DNA of 64,000 nucleotides, taken from positions 62,001 to 126,000 of the forward strand of contig NC_133774.1 of assembly GCF_003597395.2 (NCBI RefSeq), in the 5' to 3' direction. The stretch is from Chelonoidis abingdonii. Lineage: Eukaryota > Chordata > Testudines > Testudinidae. Of this stretch, positions 1 to 11,895 are shown in pieces. Position 1 is the first letter of the stretch, and every line of letters begins with the position of its first letter. A model generated the notes under the pieces. The model did not search any database. It saw only the letters and a list, made by a program, of their open reading frames with translations, and had not been told where the DNA came from. Position numbers and translations under genes: made by a program.

Positions 1-325
1 GAGGGGCTCACTCTAGGAGGTTATGCTGTACAGTTCCGTGTGCAGTGCAAGATGGTATAATTTAGGGTTTATACTCCAGAAGGGGATGTGTGCCTGGGGA
101 GCTGGGGTTTATCTTGACTGTAGCCTCTGTATTGTTGATTCATGCAGTGGCTGGTCAGAAAGCCTGCATAAAACTGCAGCTGGGTCTGTCTCTACCTGTG
201 TTAATGCTGGTGGTAGGACCAGGAGTGGGTCTGCAGCTTGTCACAGCAGCACAGTGTGAGAGGGAGCCCAGGCTGGAGAGTCAGAGAGCTCAGTGATAGG
301 TGGCACCCGGGGGGAACCCCTCACA
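1..325 (-). repeat. LTR-like dispersed repeat, cut by window edge
   Basis: Read on the minus strand, this stretch matches the start of the repeat at 43853-45268. Both begin with TGTGA, share a GCCTGGGCTCCCTCT block, and share a segment ending in a TATACCATCTTGC-like motif. The element runs off the left edge of the window. The terminal TG supports an LTR, but no coding sequence is visible. Short open frames here are not genes. Confidence 0.6.
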
Positions 326-411
326 GGAGGGATGGCAAAAGGGAACCTACTAGTCCTTGGACGCCCATACATCAGGGTGTCACTACATCATGAGGAAGCC
401 CTGATACTCAC

Positions 412-549
412 TGTGGTAACCAAGTCCAGCTGCTCTAGGTATTTCTGCTCTGTTTCCACCAGTTCCTTGGCTGTCCGGCTACGTTTCCTCTCCCAGCGGG
501 CCCTCTGCTCTTCTACAGTGTTTACTGCAGCCACAGGCTGCAGTAGCAT
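412..549 (-). CDS. ARHGEF39: ARHGEF39 first coding exon (RhoGEF, partial gene)
   Basis: This exon encodes 46 residues that start at an ATG and reach the beginning of a Dbl-homology domain. The stretch EQRARWERKRSRTAKEL is followed by ETEQKYLEQLDLVTT. From memory, the N-terminus of vertebrate ARHGEF39, a guanine-nucleotide exchange factor for Rho-family GTPases, has the same EQRARWERKR block 13 residues from its start, as here. The exon ends in phase 0 at a consensus GTGAGT donor. Upstream, an acceptor (TTTATTATTTCAG) sits just beyond 597, so 550-597 is probably the end of the 5' UTR carried in the same exon, and a separate non-coding first exon must lie at higher coordinates. The remaining exons lie to the left of the window. 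The frame stays open upstream to 663, but that extension has no support. Confidence 0.85.
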
Positions 550-599
550 GATGTTTATGATTGATTCAAGGGTGGAGATGACAGCTGGTATCTTTCCCT

Positions 600-1099
600 G
601 AAATAATAAAAGCCACAAACATCTGTGATAAAAGTGCACCCTGGATAGTAGGATTTTGTGCACTGTTACTGTTTACCCTTTATTATGTAGGGAAAGGAAA
701 CAGAAAGGTTACTAACCAGTAAATGTTATTCTTTGAGAAATGCTTGTATGAATTTATACTTGTGGGTTGTGACACCGCCCATGTCAAACTGCAGAACTGT
801 GCTGAAAATGTGAAAAAGCAAAAAAATTCAATAATGGGAATTTCAACTATCCTCATATTGACTGGGTACATCACCTCATGAATGGATGCAGAGGTAAAAA
901 TTTTAAACACAGCTTGTTGGGACAGTTTGTCCTGGAACCCACAAGGGGACACAGGATCTGTTCCAAAAGGTGACTATATGGTTGCTATGGAGCAATTTAG
1001 CTAAGCTAATTACATTTAACATCCTTGTAGAGGGGAAAAATACCAAAGAAACCCACCACAGTAGCATTTAACTTCTAAGTGGGGAACTACACTAAAATG
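600..1099. other. intronic or intergenic, nothing recognised
   Basis: AT-rich sequence. The segment around 690-740 is reminiscent of a degraded repeat promoter (GGTTACTAACCAGTAA), but it is too diverged to assign. No exon is seen. Confidence 0.4.
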
Positions 1100-3080
1100 A
1101 GGACGCTAGTTAAACGGAAAAGAAAAGGAACAGTCACAAGAGTGAAATGCCTGCAAACTGCATGGAAACTATTTTAAAACACCATAATAGAGGCTCAAAC
1201 TAAACGTATACCCTAAATAAAAAAAATAAAAAAAACCCAACAAAATCCCACCATAGTTAAACAGGAGAGTAAAAGCGGTGGTTAGAGGCAAAAAGGTATC
1301 CTTCTAAAAGTAGAAATTAAATCCTAGTGAGGAAAATACATTCTAGCAAATCAAGTATAAGGTGGCAGACCAAGAAAGAATCAGAAGAGCAACTAGATAA
1401 GGACACAAACTAACACCAAAAAATTTTAAGTGCATCAGAAGTAGGAAGCCTTCCAAACAATCAGTAGGGACACTGGATGATCAAGGTGCTAAAGGAGCAC
1501 TCAAGAAAGCCAAGGCATTGCAGAGAAGATGAATGAATTCTTTACATCAGTCTTCACTGGAGAGCATGTGGGGGAGATTCCCACACTGAGCCGTTCCTTT
1601 TATGTGACAAATATAAGCAACTGTCCCAGAGTGAGGTGTCAATAGAGGTGGTTTTGCAACTAAGTGATAAATTTAATTCTCAGCCTTCTGGCTAGAGAGC
1701 TGAAAACATTATCTAAGTTACCAGGACCAGATATTGTTCAAAGTTCTGAAGGAACTCAAATATGAAATTGCAGAACTTCTAACTGTGGTATGTAGCATAT
1801 TGCTTAAATCAACCTCTGTACCAGATGACTGAAGAATAGCTAAAGCAATCCCAATTTTTAAAACAGGCTCCAGAGGCGATCCTGGCAGTTACAGGCCTGT
1901 AAATTTAACTTCAGCACCAGCAAATTGGTTGAAACTACAGTAAACAGAATTTTCAGACATATAGCTGAACATAATTTATTCGGAAGAGTCAACGTGGCTT
2001 TTGTAAAGGAAAATTATGTCTCATCAATCTACCAGAATTCTATAAGGGTGTCATGAGGGGGTTCTGTGAGGGTGTGGACAAGGGTGATCCAGTTGATGTA
2101 GTATACTCAGACTTTCAAAAAGCCTTTAACAAAGTCCCACACCAAAGGCTCTTAAGGAAAGTAAGTATTTATGGGATACGATGGAAGGTCCTCATGGATC
2201 AGTCACCAGATAAAATATAGTAAACAAAGGGTAGGAATAAATGGTCAGTTTTCACAATGGGGAGAGGTAAGTAACGTGGTCCCCCAAGGATATGCTGTTC
2301 AATATATTCATAAATGATCTGGAAAAAGGGGTAAATAGCGAGATGGCAAAATTTGCAGACCATTCTAAATTACTCAAGATAGTTAAGTCCCATGCTGACT
2401 GCGAAAGTTATAAAGGGACCTCACAAAACCAGGTGGCTAAGTAGCAAAATGGAAGATGAAATTTGGTGTTGATAAGTGCAAAGTAATGAACATTGCAAAA
2501 TATAATTCCAACTATCCATACAAAATGAAGTCTAAATTACCAGTTATCACTCAAGAAAGAGATCTTGGAGTCCTTGTGGATAGTTCTCTGAAATCATCCA
2601 CTCAATATGCAGTGGCAGTCAAAACAGTTAACATAATGTTAGGAACCATTAGAAAACAGATAATAGGACAGAAAATAGCATATGAATGGCTTTCATACAA
2701 TGATAGACTGGGGCTGTTCAGCTTATAAAAGACACAACACAATATAGGTCTATAAAATCACAGATGTGGAGAAAGTGTTATTTACCTCTTCACATGAAAC
2801 AAGAACCAGGGGTCACCCACTGAAATTAAAAGACAGCAGGTTTAAAACAAACATAAGGAAGTACTTCAAAGAATGCATACAGTCAACTTGTGGAACTCAT
2901 TGCCAGGGGATGTCGTGAAGGCCAAAAGTATAACTGGTTCAAAAAATAATTAGGTAAGTTCATGGAGGATACGTCCATCAATGGCTATTAGCCATGATAG
3001 TCACAACCTCATGCTTCCGGTGTCCCTAAACCTCTGAATGCTCAGTAGTATAATTCATACCTAATCAAGATGTTATGGAA
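1100..3080 (+). mobile_element. degraded CR1/L2-type LINE, reverse transcriptase region
   Basis: Translated fragments in shifting frames give LINE reverse-transcriptase blocks in the right order: MNEFFTSVFTG, a PGPDIV-like block, SDFQKAFNKVPHQRLL, then FGVDKCKVMNIAK and ERDLGVLVDSSLK. Many stops and frameshifts show it is long dead. The longest surviving open piece is 2456-2728. The boundaries are approximate. Confidence 0.8.
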
Positions 3081-3084
3081 AAGG

Positions 3085-3290
3085 GGATGTGTCAAAGAAA
3101 CCTGGTGTTTTTTCTGAGATCACAAATTTGGCTGATAAAGTATAATTGCGCTGACATAATATACTTCGAATTTTATGAGGCATTTGATTTAGTCCTGCAT
3201 GGCATTCTGATAAAAAAAAAAGTTAATTAGCATTATACAAAGTCAATTTAGCCCATATTAATTGTATTAAGATCTGGTTCACTGACAGAT
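3085..3290 (+). mobile_element. LINE reverse transcriptase scrap
   Basis: A short translation gives IIYFEFYEAFDLVLHGILI, a degraded match to the LINE block around the F-x-K-A-F-D motif. It is a different copy from the LINE just upstream. Confidence 0.5.
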
Positions 3291-3304
3291 CTCAGGAAGA
3301 AGTT

Positions 3305-3700
3305 GTAAACTGGGGATCACAGATTTTGAGGCCAGAGGGACCATTAGATCACCTAGTTTCAGCTTCTGTTTAAACACAGACCATGGAATTTTACCCAGCT
3401 ACCCCTGTACTGAACGCAATAATTTGTGTTTGACTAATATTTTCCTGAAAGACATCCAATTCTTGATCTGAAGACTTCAAGAGATGGAAAATCCAGCATT
3501 TTCTGTGGTAGCTATTTGTTCTAGTAGTTCATTGTTAACATTTTTTGCCTTATTTCTGATCTGAATCCATCTGGCTTCAGCTTTCAGCTAGTGGTTCCTA
3601 TGACGCTTTTCTCCACTAGGCTGAAAAGCATTTATATCCAGTAGTTTCTTCCACTGAAGTTACTTGTACACTGTCATCAAGTCATCTGTGACCCTAAGAG
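3305..3700 (-). mobile_element. old CR1/L3-like LINE 3' region
   Basis: The sequence follows the pattern of ancient chicken-repeat LINE tails read in reverse: a GAGGCCAGAGGGACCATTAGATCA-like start, then ATCCAATTCTTGATCTGAAG and AGACTTCAAGAGATGGA. A related fragment lies at 62770-63010. The stretch from 3700 to 3860 holds nothing recognised. Confidence 0.55.
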
Positions 3701-3859
3701 CACTCCAATGCCAGAGGACAAGGTACCCCCTGGTATGTAGCAGTCTCAGCAGGCCTGACCAGCTCACTGCTTCCTAGGCACCTTCTAAATAAATAACATG
3801 ACAGCAGTGCGTTGTTATACATCACTGGAGAACTAGTAACTCAAAGATCATTAATATAA

Positions 3860-4495
3860 GTCAACTAGCGTGATGCTGTTACAAAAAAGCAAACATGATC
3901 CTGGGATGCATTAACAGGTGTGTTGTAAACAAGACACAAGAAGTCATTCTTCCATTCTACTCTGCGCTGGTTAGGTCTCAACTGGTGTATTGTGTCCAGT
4001 TCTGGGCACTGCATTTCAAGAAAGATGTGGAGAAATTGGAGAGGGTCCAGAGAAGAGCAACAAGAATGATTAAAGCTTGAAGAACATACCTACTGAGAGG
4101 AGGCTGAAAGAATGGTTATTAGTTTGGTAAAAGAGAATACTGAAGGGACATGCATACGCAGTTTCAGGTATTAAAAAGGTTATCATAAAGGAGGAAGAAA
4201 ACTTGTTCACCTTAGCCTCTAAGGATAGAGCCAAGAAGCAATGGGCATTAAATCAACTCATGCAAGGGAGGTTAGTTGGAACTTAGAAAAAGTTCCTAAA
4301 CTGTCAGGGTGGTTAAACTATCTGGGAAAAATTGCCTAGGGAGGTTGTGAATTCTCCATCTTCTGGAGATTATTTAAGAAGTAGGTTCGAATAAAGTGTC
4401 TATCAGGGATAGTCTAGACAGTATTTGGTCCTGCCATGAGGGCAGGGGACTAGACTCGATGACGTCTTGAGGTCCCTTCCAGTCCTAGAATCTAT
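3860..4495 (+). mobile_element. CR1 LINE 3' portion
   Basis: The translation gives VILPFYSALVRSQLVYCVQF and then EKLERVQRRATRMIKA, the conserved C-terminal part of the CR1 reverse transcriptase. It is followed by the CR1 3' tail that ends around GAGGTCCCTTCCAGTCC. Stops interrupt it. The tail after 4500 is unassigned. Confidence 0.85.
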
Positions 4496-4689
4496 GAATC
4501 TATTCTTGTGTGATGGATGTATGGTTAACCTGCAAAGAATTACACAGATGTGCTGGAAATATGTGACTAAAATGTGTCTAAATCAGGCATGTCAGGAAAA
4601 GCTGAAACATTTTTTTTCTCAGACAAAGGTTATGAATTCCCCATCTGCTGAGCAAGCCCTGGACAGTTGAGATACATCAGCATGTAAAC

Positions 4690-5360
4690 AAAGCAGTCAG
4701 CTCACAGGTAGAGGGAAAAATTTCACTTGCATTGTAAAATTGCAACAAGGAACGTCACATGGGAACTCACGGGGGCAGGGGGGAAAGCAGAAACCTTGAT
4801 CAAGATGGCATTGCCCCCCTGGAAGACAGAAGAGACAAACCTCAGAGGACCTTCCACGCTCTTGACATCAGGACACTGAAATCTGGGGACTATATGTAAC
4901 TGGGCAAGAGGCTTTGGGTTATCCTTCACTGAGGCAAAGAAATGAAGTGCTCTGAGCTCTCTGTTGGATCCTGGCTAAAGCCTGGCCAGCCTGCTGGAAG
5001 AATGACTGCGGTGAGAAAACTACTTTCAACGAAAGACTTTAGCTTATTAAGTCTATTTTTACTTTTGTTTGTAACCATTTCTATACTTATTCCCCTTCCA
5101 CATGATATCAGGTAAATCTGTGTTCTACTGTTAAAATTCATTTTACTTTTACTATAAACCAACTCAGAGCCAAGCACTGAAGTGGACGGTGTGTCAATAG
5201 GAGTTAACCTAACTAGCAGCAAATTTGATAAGGTTTTGAGAGGTTGAACACTGCAGAAAAATGCTTTGGGGAAGAATCTGGAGTTAGAAGGTTTACTGAG
5301 GGCCCCCAGCAGTGCAAGCCAGAGTGAGACCTTCATCCTTGTATTCTAGTTGTTGGGGTC
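4690..5360. repeat. unclassified repeat-like stretch
   Basis: This holds a 136-residue minus-strand open frame (4926-5336) with no recognisable domain, unlikely composition and no splice context. The style of the sequence (GTTTGTAACCATTTCTATAC and GGGTCACAGTTGTGAG) suggests an LTR-like dispersed repeat. I cannot define its ends. Confidence 0.3.
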
Positions 5361-5499
5361 ACAGTTGTGAGCCACAGCAGCATAGCATATAAGGCACCCA
5401 AAGTTGCCAGGCAGGTGTTGAATGAACCCCTTTCTGGCATGGATTGCTCCCAAAAGCATCACATCATCTCTCAGTTTTCTTTTGGGTAAGTTAAACAGA

Positions 5500-6190
5500 G
5501 CTTGTTAAGTCTTGCATTGTAAGGCATTTTTTCCAGCCCTCAAGTCATTTTTGTGGCTCTTCTCCACATTCTCTTCTGGTGGCAACACTCTAAAAAGTAT
5601 GCTGGAAAAAGTTAACTTTATGCAGTATTCTCGTATCAGTCTCATCAATACCATATACAGAGATTATCTTTCTCTCTCTATTCACTGTTTATATATCAAT
5701 GATTGCATTAAGTCACTTTGCCACGCCATTGCACTGGGAGCTCATGTTGAGTTGTTTTTCCACTATGACCTCTAAAATCCTTTTCAGTTACTGCTTTCCA
5801 GGATACAGTCCCACATTCTGTAGGTATGGTGTGCATTCATCGTTACTAGGTGGAGGACCTTGCATTTGGCTCTATTAAAATTCATTTTGTTTGAATGGAC
5901 CCAGACTGATAAGCAATCCAGATGATTCTTGTATGACTGTCTTGTCTTCATTTGTCACTGTCAATCTTTGTGTCAATTTTTCTTTAAATCACTAATGAGT
6001 TTTTATTTACTTCTAGACCCTTATAAAAATACTGAAAAGCATGAAGTCTTGAACACCCTGTGGAATCCCACTAGAAACACACACATTCAGTGATTATTCA
6101 ACTTTCACAACTACTTTGAGATTTGTCAGTTCTTAATCCATTTAACATGTGCTTTATTGATATTGGATAGTGTTAATTTTGGGAATAGAT
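5500..6190 (-). mobile_element. degraded CR1/L3-like LINE remnants
   Basis: Read in reverse, this resembles the CR1 3' half: a CCAGCCCTCAAGTCATTTTTG segment that normally encodes part of the RT C-terminus, then a GACCTTGCATTTGGCTCTAT segment. No frame survives. The right end is bounded by the hAT insertion. Confidence 0.45.
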
Positions 6191-6195
6191 TATGG

Positions 6196-8114
6196 CAGGG
6201 GTGGCTAAATGCAGCTCTTTTACAGTTAGAGTGCAGCTCGTGGAGCCCCCCATGGTGCAGGGTTGAAGGGGGAGGAGAGACTCGGGACTTCTGCCCTGAA
6301 GTAGGACGGTGGCACTAGGGGCTTCTGCCCAGCCGGGAGAGGGGTCTAGGGCAGGGGTCGGCAACCTTTCAGAAGCAGTGCGCCGAGTCTTCATTTATTC
6401 ACTTTAATTTAAGGTTTCACGTGCCGGCAATACATTTTAAATCTTTTTTAGAATGTCTCTCTCTCTAAGTCTATATATTATATAACTAAACTATTCTTGT
6501 ATTGTAAACTAAACAAGGTTTTCAAAATGTTTAAGAAGCTTCATTTAAAATTAAATTAAAAAGTTGATCTTATGCCGCTGGCCTGCTCAGCCCTCTGCTG
6601 GTCTGGAGTTCTGTTCACCTAGGCCAGCAGCAGGCTGAGTGGGGCCTGTGGCCGGGACTCTGGCTTGCAAGGGTCCGGCAGCCAGAACCCCAGACCGTCA
6701 GCAGACTGTGCGGGGCCAGTAGCCAGGACCCCAGACCGGCACTGGGCTAAGCAGCTCAACCCACTGCCACTCAGAGGTTCCATCAGCCGGCTCCTGCCAG
6801 CCGGGATCCCAGCTGCCGTACCCACTCAGCCCGCTGCCGGTCTGGGGTCCCGACCCTGCCCACATACAGTGGATACCTACCTTCTCCCTGGTTCTGGCCC
6901 ATTCTCTTCCTCTCTCTGCACTGAGCTGAGGGTGGGAGTGCACTGAGTACAGGACTGGGGTGAAGGAGCAGGCTGGAGATTAGGGTGTAGGGTTTGGCCA
7001 GGAGCTAGAATGAGGGAGCAGGCTCAGGGTTGGTGCAGGAGATTTGGGTGTGGAACGCTTATCTGGACAGCTCCCATTTGGTGAAAGGGGGAATGTGATG
7101 GTGGTGGTAGTGCAGGAGCTCCCGTTTGGTGCTCAAAGTGGGAGTGGGGATGTGGGGGGTGCAAGAGTCAGGATGTGGGGGGGGCTGGGTATGTGTGGGG
7201 GTGCAAGAGTCAGGGCAGAGGGCTGGGGGCATGTGAGGGGGTGCAGGTGTCAGGGCATGGGGGTGCCAGAGTCAGGGCTGGAGTTGTGGGGGGGGGGTGT
7301 GAAGGAGTCAAGCAGAGGGCTGGGTGTGAGGGGGATACACGGCTCAGGGAAGGGGCCTGGAGGGTGTGCATGGCTGCAGGGCTCAGGGCAGAGGGCTGGA
7401 TGTGTGTGAGGGGGGGTACAGGGCTCAGGGCAGGAGCCTGGGGGTGTGTGCAGAGCTGCAGGGCAGAGGGCTGGGTGGGTGTGAGAGGGGGTCAGGGCAG
7501 AGGGCTGGGTCGTTGGGTGCTCACGGGATATGCCCCTATTCCACCACCCCCCTTCCCCAAAGCCCTGCCCCCGCTTCTTCTCTGCCTCCGTCAGGAGCAG
7601 CGAGCACACTGACTCCACTCCTCCCCGACCCCCTCCCTCACAAGGGCCATCAGCTGATCGGCCAGCAGAAAGGGAGGGACAGAGAGGAGGAGGAGGAGGA
7701 GGAGGAGGGACAGGAACCCAGCACACTGCGGAAGAGGCCAGAGAGCGGGCAGAACCAAGCTTCTGCCCCCTGCCCCTTGCCCCTGTGGGAGGAGACGGGG
7801 AGGGTGGAGAAGAGCAGGGCGGGACTCCGGCAGGCAGCAGTGTGCCATTAAAAATTGGCTTGCATGCCATAGGTTGCCGACCCCTGGTCTAGGGGCTTCA
7901 ACCTCAGAGGAGGCTCCTGCTGGGTCTCAAGGCTTCAGCCCCGCTCTTGCTGAAGCCCCAAGCCCCAGCAGACGACACCTGCAGGGCTGAAGCCCCTAGC
8001 GCCCCCCCTGTGCCACAGGGCAGAAGCTCCAAACTCTGGCAGATGCACCTGGCTCTCAAACTTCTGAAGATTATTGTATGCGGCTCCAAGGGTCAGTAAG
8101 TTTGACCACCCCTG
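6196..8114. mobile_element. hAT-type non-autonomous DNA transposon (outer copy)
   Basis: The ends are inverted: CAGGGGTGGCTAAA at the left, and at the right a sequence whose reverse complement is CAGGGGTGGTCAAACTT. The flanking 8-bp duplications are GATTATGG and GACTATGG (7 of 8 match), the TSD length of hAT elements. It carries no transposase frame. A second hAT element is inserted inside it, and a shorter relative lies at 8702-9074. Confidence 0.85.
6352..7886. mobile_element. hAT-type transposon nested in the outer hAT
   Basis: It has perfect 16-bp terminal inverted repeats (CAGGGGTCGGCAACCT) and a perfect 8-bp target duplication, GTCTAGGG, on both sides. The interior is GC-rich and low-complexity, with tandem CAGGGCAGAGGGCTGGG-like units (about 7170-7520) and a (GAG)n tract near 7685-7709. 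This produces many overlapping spurious frames on both strands. No transposase is seen. The interior resembles that of the element at 49981-51770. Confidence 0.92.
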
Positions 8115-8120
8115 GACTAT

Positions 8121-8275
8121 GGGGTCCCACAGGGATGCATTTTTGGCTCAGTACTATTCAATGTCTATCCGTGATTTTGTATTTTCTCCAAGATCATTAC
8201 TGGCAAAGTTCACAGAGGACACAAAAGAAATGGATGGAATGGAGAAATAATGATGGGGACACATCAGTTATGTAG
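8121..8275 (+). mobile_element. LINE reverse transcriptase scrap
   Basis: The translation gives YGVPQGCIFGSVLFNVYP, matching the LINE block G-V-P-Q-G-S-x-L-G-P-x-L-F. It lies immediately after the right TSD of the outer hAT element, so that element landed in or beside this LINE copy. Confidence 0.7.
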
Positions 8276-8279
8276 GCCG

Positions 8280-8693
8280 AACTGGATCACTTGGTAAGGT
8301 GGGCTCATTTGAGCAATGTGTCTTTACTATATAGCTAACATCTTGAACAAGTTTGAGACCCTGCCAGAGTACACTGATGCTGAATCCACCTGGACAGACT
8401 TCAGATTGCACATAACTGATGCTTCTACGACCACCTGTAACTGTCTCTCAGTGGGTCACAGCTGAGAATGACAGATTCAGGACAAACTGCTGAAAAATAG
8501 GGCAGACTCACCCAAAACTGGTGGTTATTCTCTCACTAGATTATACCAAGCCAGTAACAAAAGTAAACCAGTGTGGTGAAACAGAAGTTAACAGGAAGTC
8601 CTCCTTAGGCATTCCAGCCATTGTCTCACCACCCAGACATTGGACTCTATGATGAGTGGTTACTAAAAACCAATTTCATCAAATATAGGGTCC
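8280..8693. other. unclassified, repeat-like
   Basis: No coding exon is seen. The style is that of LTR-type dispersed repeats, but I cannot assign it. Confidence 0.3.
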
Positions 8694-8701
8694 ATCTAAT
8701 C

Positions 8702-9074
8702 CAAGGTGGCCAAACCTATTGAACCTCTGAGCTGCATATGACAATCTTCAGAAGTTCAAGAGCCGGGATGCACCTGCCGGGGCTTGGAGCTTCAGTCCTG
8801 TGGGAGGTGCCTGACAGGGCCTAGAGCTTCAGCCCCACTCCTGCTGAAGCTCTGAGACCTGGCAGGTGCACCCCATGGGGCTGAAGCCCTGAGACTCCCC
8901 TCCCCTCTGGGCAGAACCCCCTACCCCACCACCCTGCTTCAAGGCAGAGATCCTGAGTTCCCCCCCAATCTGGTAGGTGGATAATGGAAGGAGTGTGTGA
9001 GGGGACCCCTTGAACTGCACTTCATTGGTAAAAGAGCTGCATGTGGCTCATGAGCCACAGTCTGGCCACCTCTG
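8702..9074. mobile_element. hAT-type MITE, relative of the outer element
   Basis: It has the same GAGCTGCAT and GGCTCATGAGCCA-type sub-terminal blocks as the 6196-8114 element. The termini are CAAGGTGGCCAAACC and, at the right, GGCCACCTCTG. The flanking octamers ATCTAATC and GTCTAATC match at 7 of 8 positions, which fits a hAT target duplication. Confidence 0.8.
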
Positions 9075-9082
9075 GTCTAATC

Positions 9083-10600
9083 TCAAGAGATCAGCCATTT
9101 AGCCAGGTCAACATATAACTCAGATCTTACAAATAACCATGCTAATTCCAATCCTTCAGTGACTAAAAACTAGCAGTTTAATAATAAAAGAAAGAAAAAT
9201 AGAGTTAATAATGGTTAACAGATCATATACATACAAAAAATTGCAAAGGCCTTCTATCAGGTTTGTAGCAATGATGGTATAGATTGCTGGCTTCTAAAGT
9301 CTCTCTGGTAACTTCCTAAAGATTGGGAGGGCCCCATTCCATATTTCAGTATGCTCCTTTTTGTTGTCAATCTATAGTCCAGAGAATCAGGGCAGGAAAG
9401 AGGCAAATTGGAAATCTCAGGGGTCTTTTATATCCTCTGCTATATGCCTGGATATATACTGCCTCAAACAGAGCTCACAGCCCAGTTTGTGGAAAGTTAC
9501 TGGCTCAAGATGGAGTCCAGGATCACATGAGCATACCACATGTCCTTAAATGGCTTAATAATTTCCAGGGGCAGCCATTATCCATATTCGTGCTGAGGTA
9601 TCCACAGGAAGGCTACTGGGTGGAATGTTTCTTCTACTGTGGCTGGATGATGTCAAACGTGTGTCCCTCAAAGGCAGCCTATCCTGTAACACGCCAGATT
9701 TGGCTCAGGACATATCATCATAGAGGCACATGCCCACCCCGTCCAAAAGAAGTAGAATGAGAACTAACCAACATGTCTTAGCACAACCAAATGCAAGATG
9801 GTCTATCTAGAAACAAAGAATGTAGGTCATACTTAAGTGACCCTTCTGTCAGATATAAGCAGTAACAAGGATCAGGTTCAAATATGATGAGGTTCCTCTT
9901 TAAATTAACACACACCAGCTTGAGGCCTCATCCGGAATCTGGGAAAACTAACCACCTCCCATGCCCTTCACAGGCAATATTTCCCCTCTCACAAGCACTG
10001 AGTGCACAAAAAGTAGAACAAACTTTAAGGGGAACAACACAGTATTAATTTGGGAAAAAACAACAATAAATTAGAGCATAGGTGTTTGGTAGAAGTTCAT
10101 GCAGTGGAGTTCACTCAGCTCTGTTGCTGCCCTCTACAACTTCAGTCGAGAGCTACAAACAACTCTAACCAGATTACCGGCTCCAGGATTTCAGCTCTAT
10201 CATTAGACTGTGGAGAGGGTCCAAATACATTTGTAACCCTTGAGTAGAACCCATGCCACCAGGAATTCAGTCCTTCCTGTATATGTATATCTCTATCTCT
10301 ATCTTTCTTGTTTGTGTCCCAGTGTCACTGCCAACCCATTCAGGATTGAGGTTCTGGCTACAACTCATTGAGGACATCTTCAATATAGTTCTGTTGTCCT
10401 ACTGTCATACAACAAGGATAATATTTAATTATTCCTACACCCAAAACTTAAATCAATTTTAACCCAAAACTAGCTAAATATTTTCACCGTGGCATAGTAA
10501 GGGTTACTTGTGCAAGTGAGATGTGTTCACACTATTTCTCTTCCTTTAGTTCACCACTAGATGGCACAGAGGGCTCCTTCCCTCTAGAAATATAGCCACA
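9083..10600. other. unclassified repeat-like stretch
   Basis: A 145-residue plus-strand frame at 9323-9760 shows no domain, no splice context and no family resemblance. Around 9800-9830 there is a scrap (TAGAAACAAAGAATGTAGG) also found in the LINE at 63530-63800. No gene is supported. Confidence 0.35.
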
Positions 10601-10608
10601 GCCTTATA

Positions 10609-10796
10609 CACGTCTACCTCGATATAATGCAACCCAATATAACATGAATTCGGATATAATGTGGTAAAGCAGTGCTCCGGGGGAGGCGGGGCTGCGCACT
10701 CCGATGGATCAAAGCAAGTTCAATACAATGCGGTTTCACCGATAACAGTAAGACTTTTTGGCTCCCAAGGACAGTGTTATATTGAGATAGTAGTGT
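10609..10796. mobile_element. mariner-like MITE
   Basis: Inverted ends of the type CTACCTCGATATAATG pair with GTTATATTGAGATAGTAG. The left end is preceded by TA. Internal GATATAATG and GCAGTGCTCCGGGG blocks are typical of a common short Tc1/mariner-derived repeat. It has no coding capacity. Confidence 0.65.
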
Positions 10797-10859
10797 TCTT
10801 AGACAGAAGACTGAATCATGAAAAGCAGCAAGGCTGCCAAGAACTAGGATCACAGTAGA

Positions 10860-11850
10860 CAGTCACTTGAACATGAGCTCCCAGTGCTATGCTGTAGTTA
10901 AAAGGGCAAACATGATCCTTGGATTCAGGGAACTGTCAAGTAGGACCAGGGAGGTGGTATTACCTCTGTATATAGCATTAATTAGACCATTACTGGAATA
11001 CTGCAACCAGTTCTAGGGTCCAATAGAGACTGGGAATGGCTGAGCCATTACACACATTGAGTCTATTTCCCCATGTTAAATATGCTCACACCTCTTGTCA
11101 AACTGTCTGTAATGGGCTATCTTGATTATCACTACAAAAAATTCTTCTCTTAATTAGCCTCTTAGAGTTGGTAGGACAACTCCCAACTTTTCATGTTCTC
11201 TGTATGTGTGTATATATCTCCTTACTATATGTTCCATTCTATGCATCCGATGAAGTGGGCTGTAGCCTACGAAAGCTTATGTTCAAATAAATTTGTTAGT
11301 CTCTAAGGTGCCACAAGTACTCCTGTGTTTTTTTTACTTCCAAAAAGGATGCTGACAAATTGGGAAGGGTTCAGAAAAGAGCTACAAGAATGATTCAAGG
11401 TTTGGAAAGCGTTCCTTAATTGTGAGAGACTCAAACTCAATCTATATAATTTATCCAAGAGAAGGTAAATAGGTGACTTGATCATTATCTACATTTATCT
11501 CCAAGGGGGAAGAGATTTCTGATAGAAGAGGTCTCTTCAATCTAGCAAACAAAGGCCTAATGAGATCCAGTGTCTGGAAGCTGACAGATTCAGATTAAAA
11601 ATAAAAGTAGCATTTAAAAAAAAAATACAGTGAGGATCATTTACCATTGGAACTTACATAGGGATCGCTTGGAAATCTTTAAGTCAAGACTGAGTTTCAT
11701 TTTGAAAAAAAGACATGTTTTGTTTTAACCAGAAACTATCAGCTTGATGCAGAAATTAAGTGAGGTTCTATGGTCTGTTATACAGGAGGTCAGACTAGTT
11801 GATCATAATGATCCTTTCTGATTCTAATCTATTACTGTATCCATGGTTTT
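10860..11850 (+). mobile_element. LINE 3' part, split by a Penelope-type tail
   Basis: The left part encodes VLPLYIALIRPLLEYCNQF-like sequence. The right part resumes with a KDADKLGRVQKRATRMIQG-like block. The two parts belong to one LINE copy interrupted by the element at 11050-11328. The 3' end has the usual GGTCTGTTATACAGGAGGTC-type tail. Confidence 0.7.
11050..11328 (+). mobile_element. Penelope-like element 3' tail, nested in LINE
   Basis: This contains the block CATCCGATGAAGTGGGCTG, then ACGAAAGCTTATG and AAATAAATTTGTTAGTCTC. The same tail terminates the two Penelope-like insertions at 53470-55190 and 57595-59540. There are no coding parts. The left boundary is approximate. Confidence 0.65.
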
Positions 11851-11895
11851 TGGTTAGACCAAAGAACCAGGTAAAGTTTAAGATGTGTCTATGTT

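Noticed and set aside
4926..5336. 136-residue minus-strand frame
   Set aside because: No domain; sequence is repeat-like, and there is no promoter or splice context.
7044..7892. Several frames of 120-206 residues
   Set aside because: GC-rich low-complexity interior of a hAT element, open on both strands at once; no domain or splice context.
9323..9760. 145-residue frame
   Set aside because: No family resemblance, no splice sites, and surrounding sequence is repeat-like.
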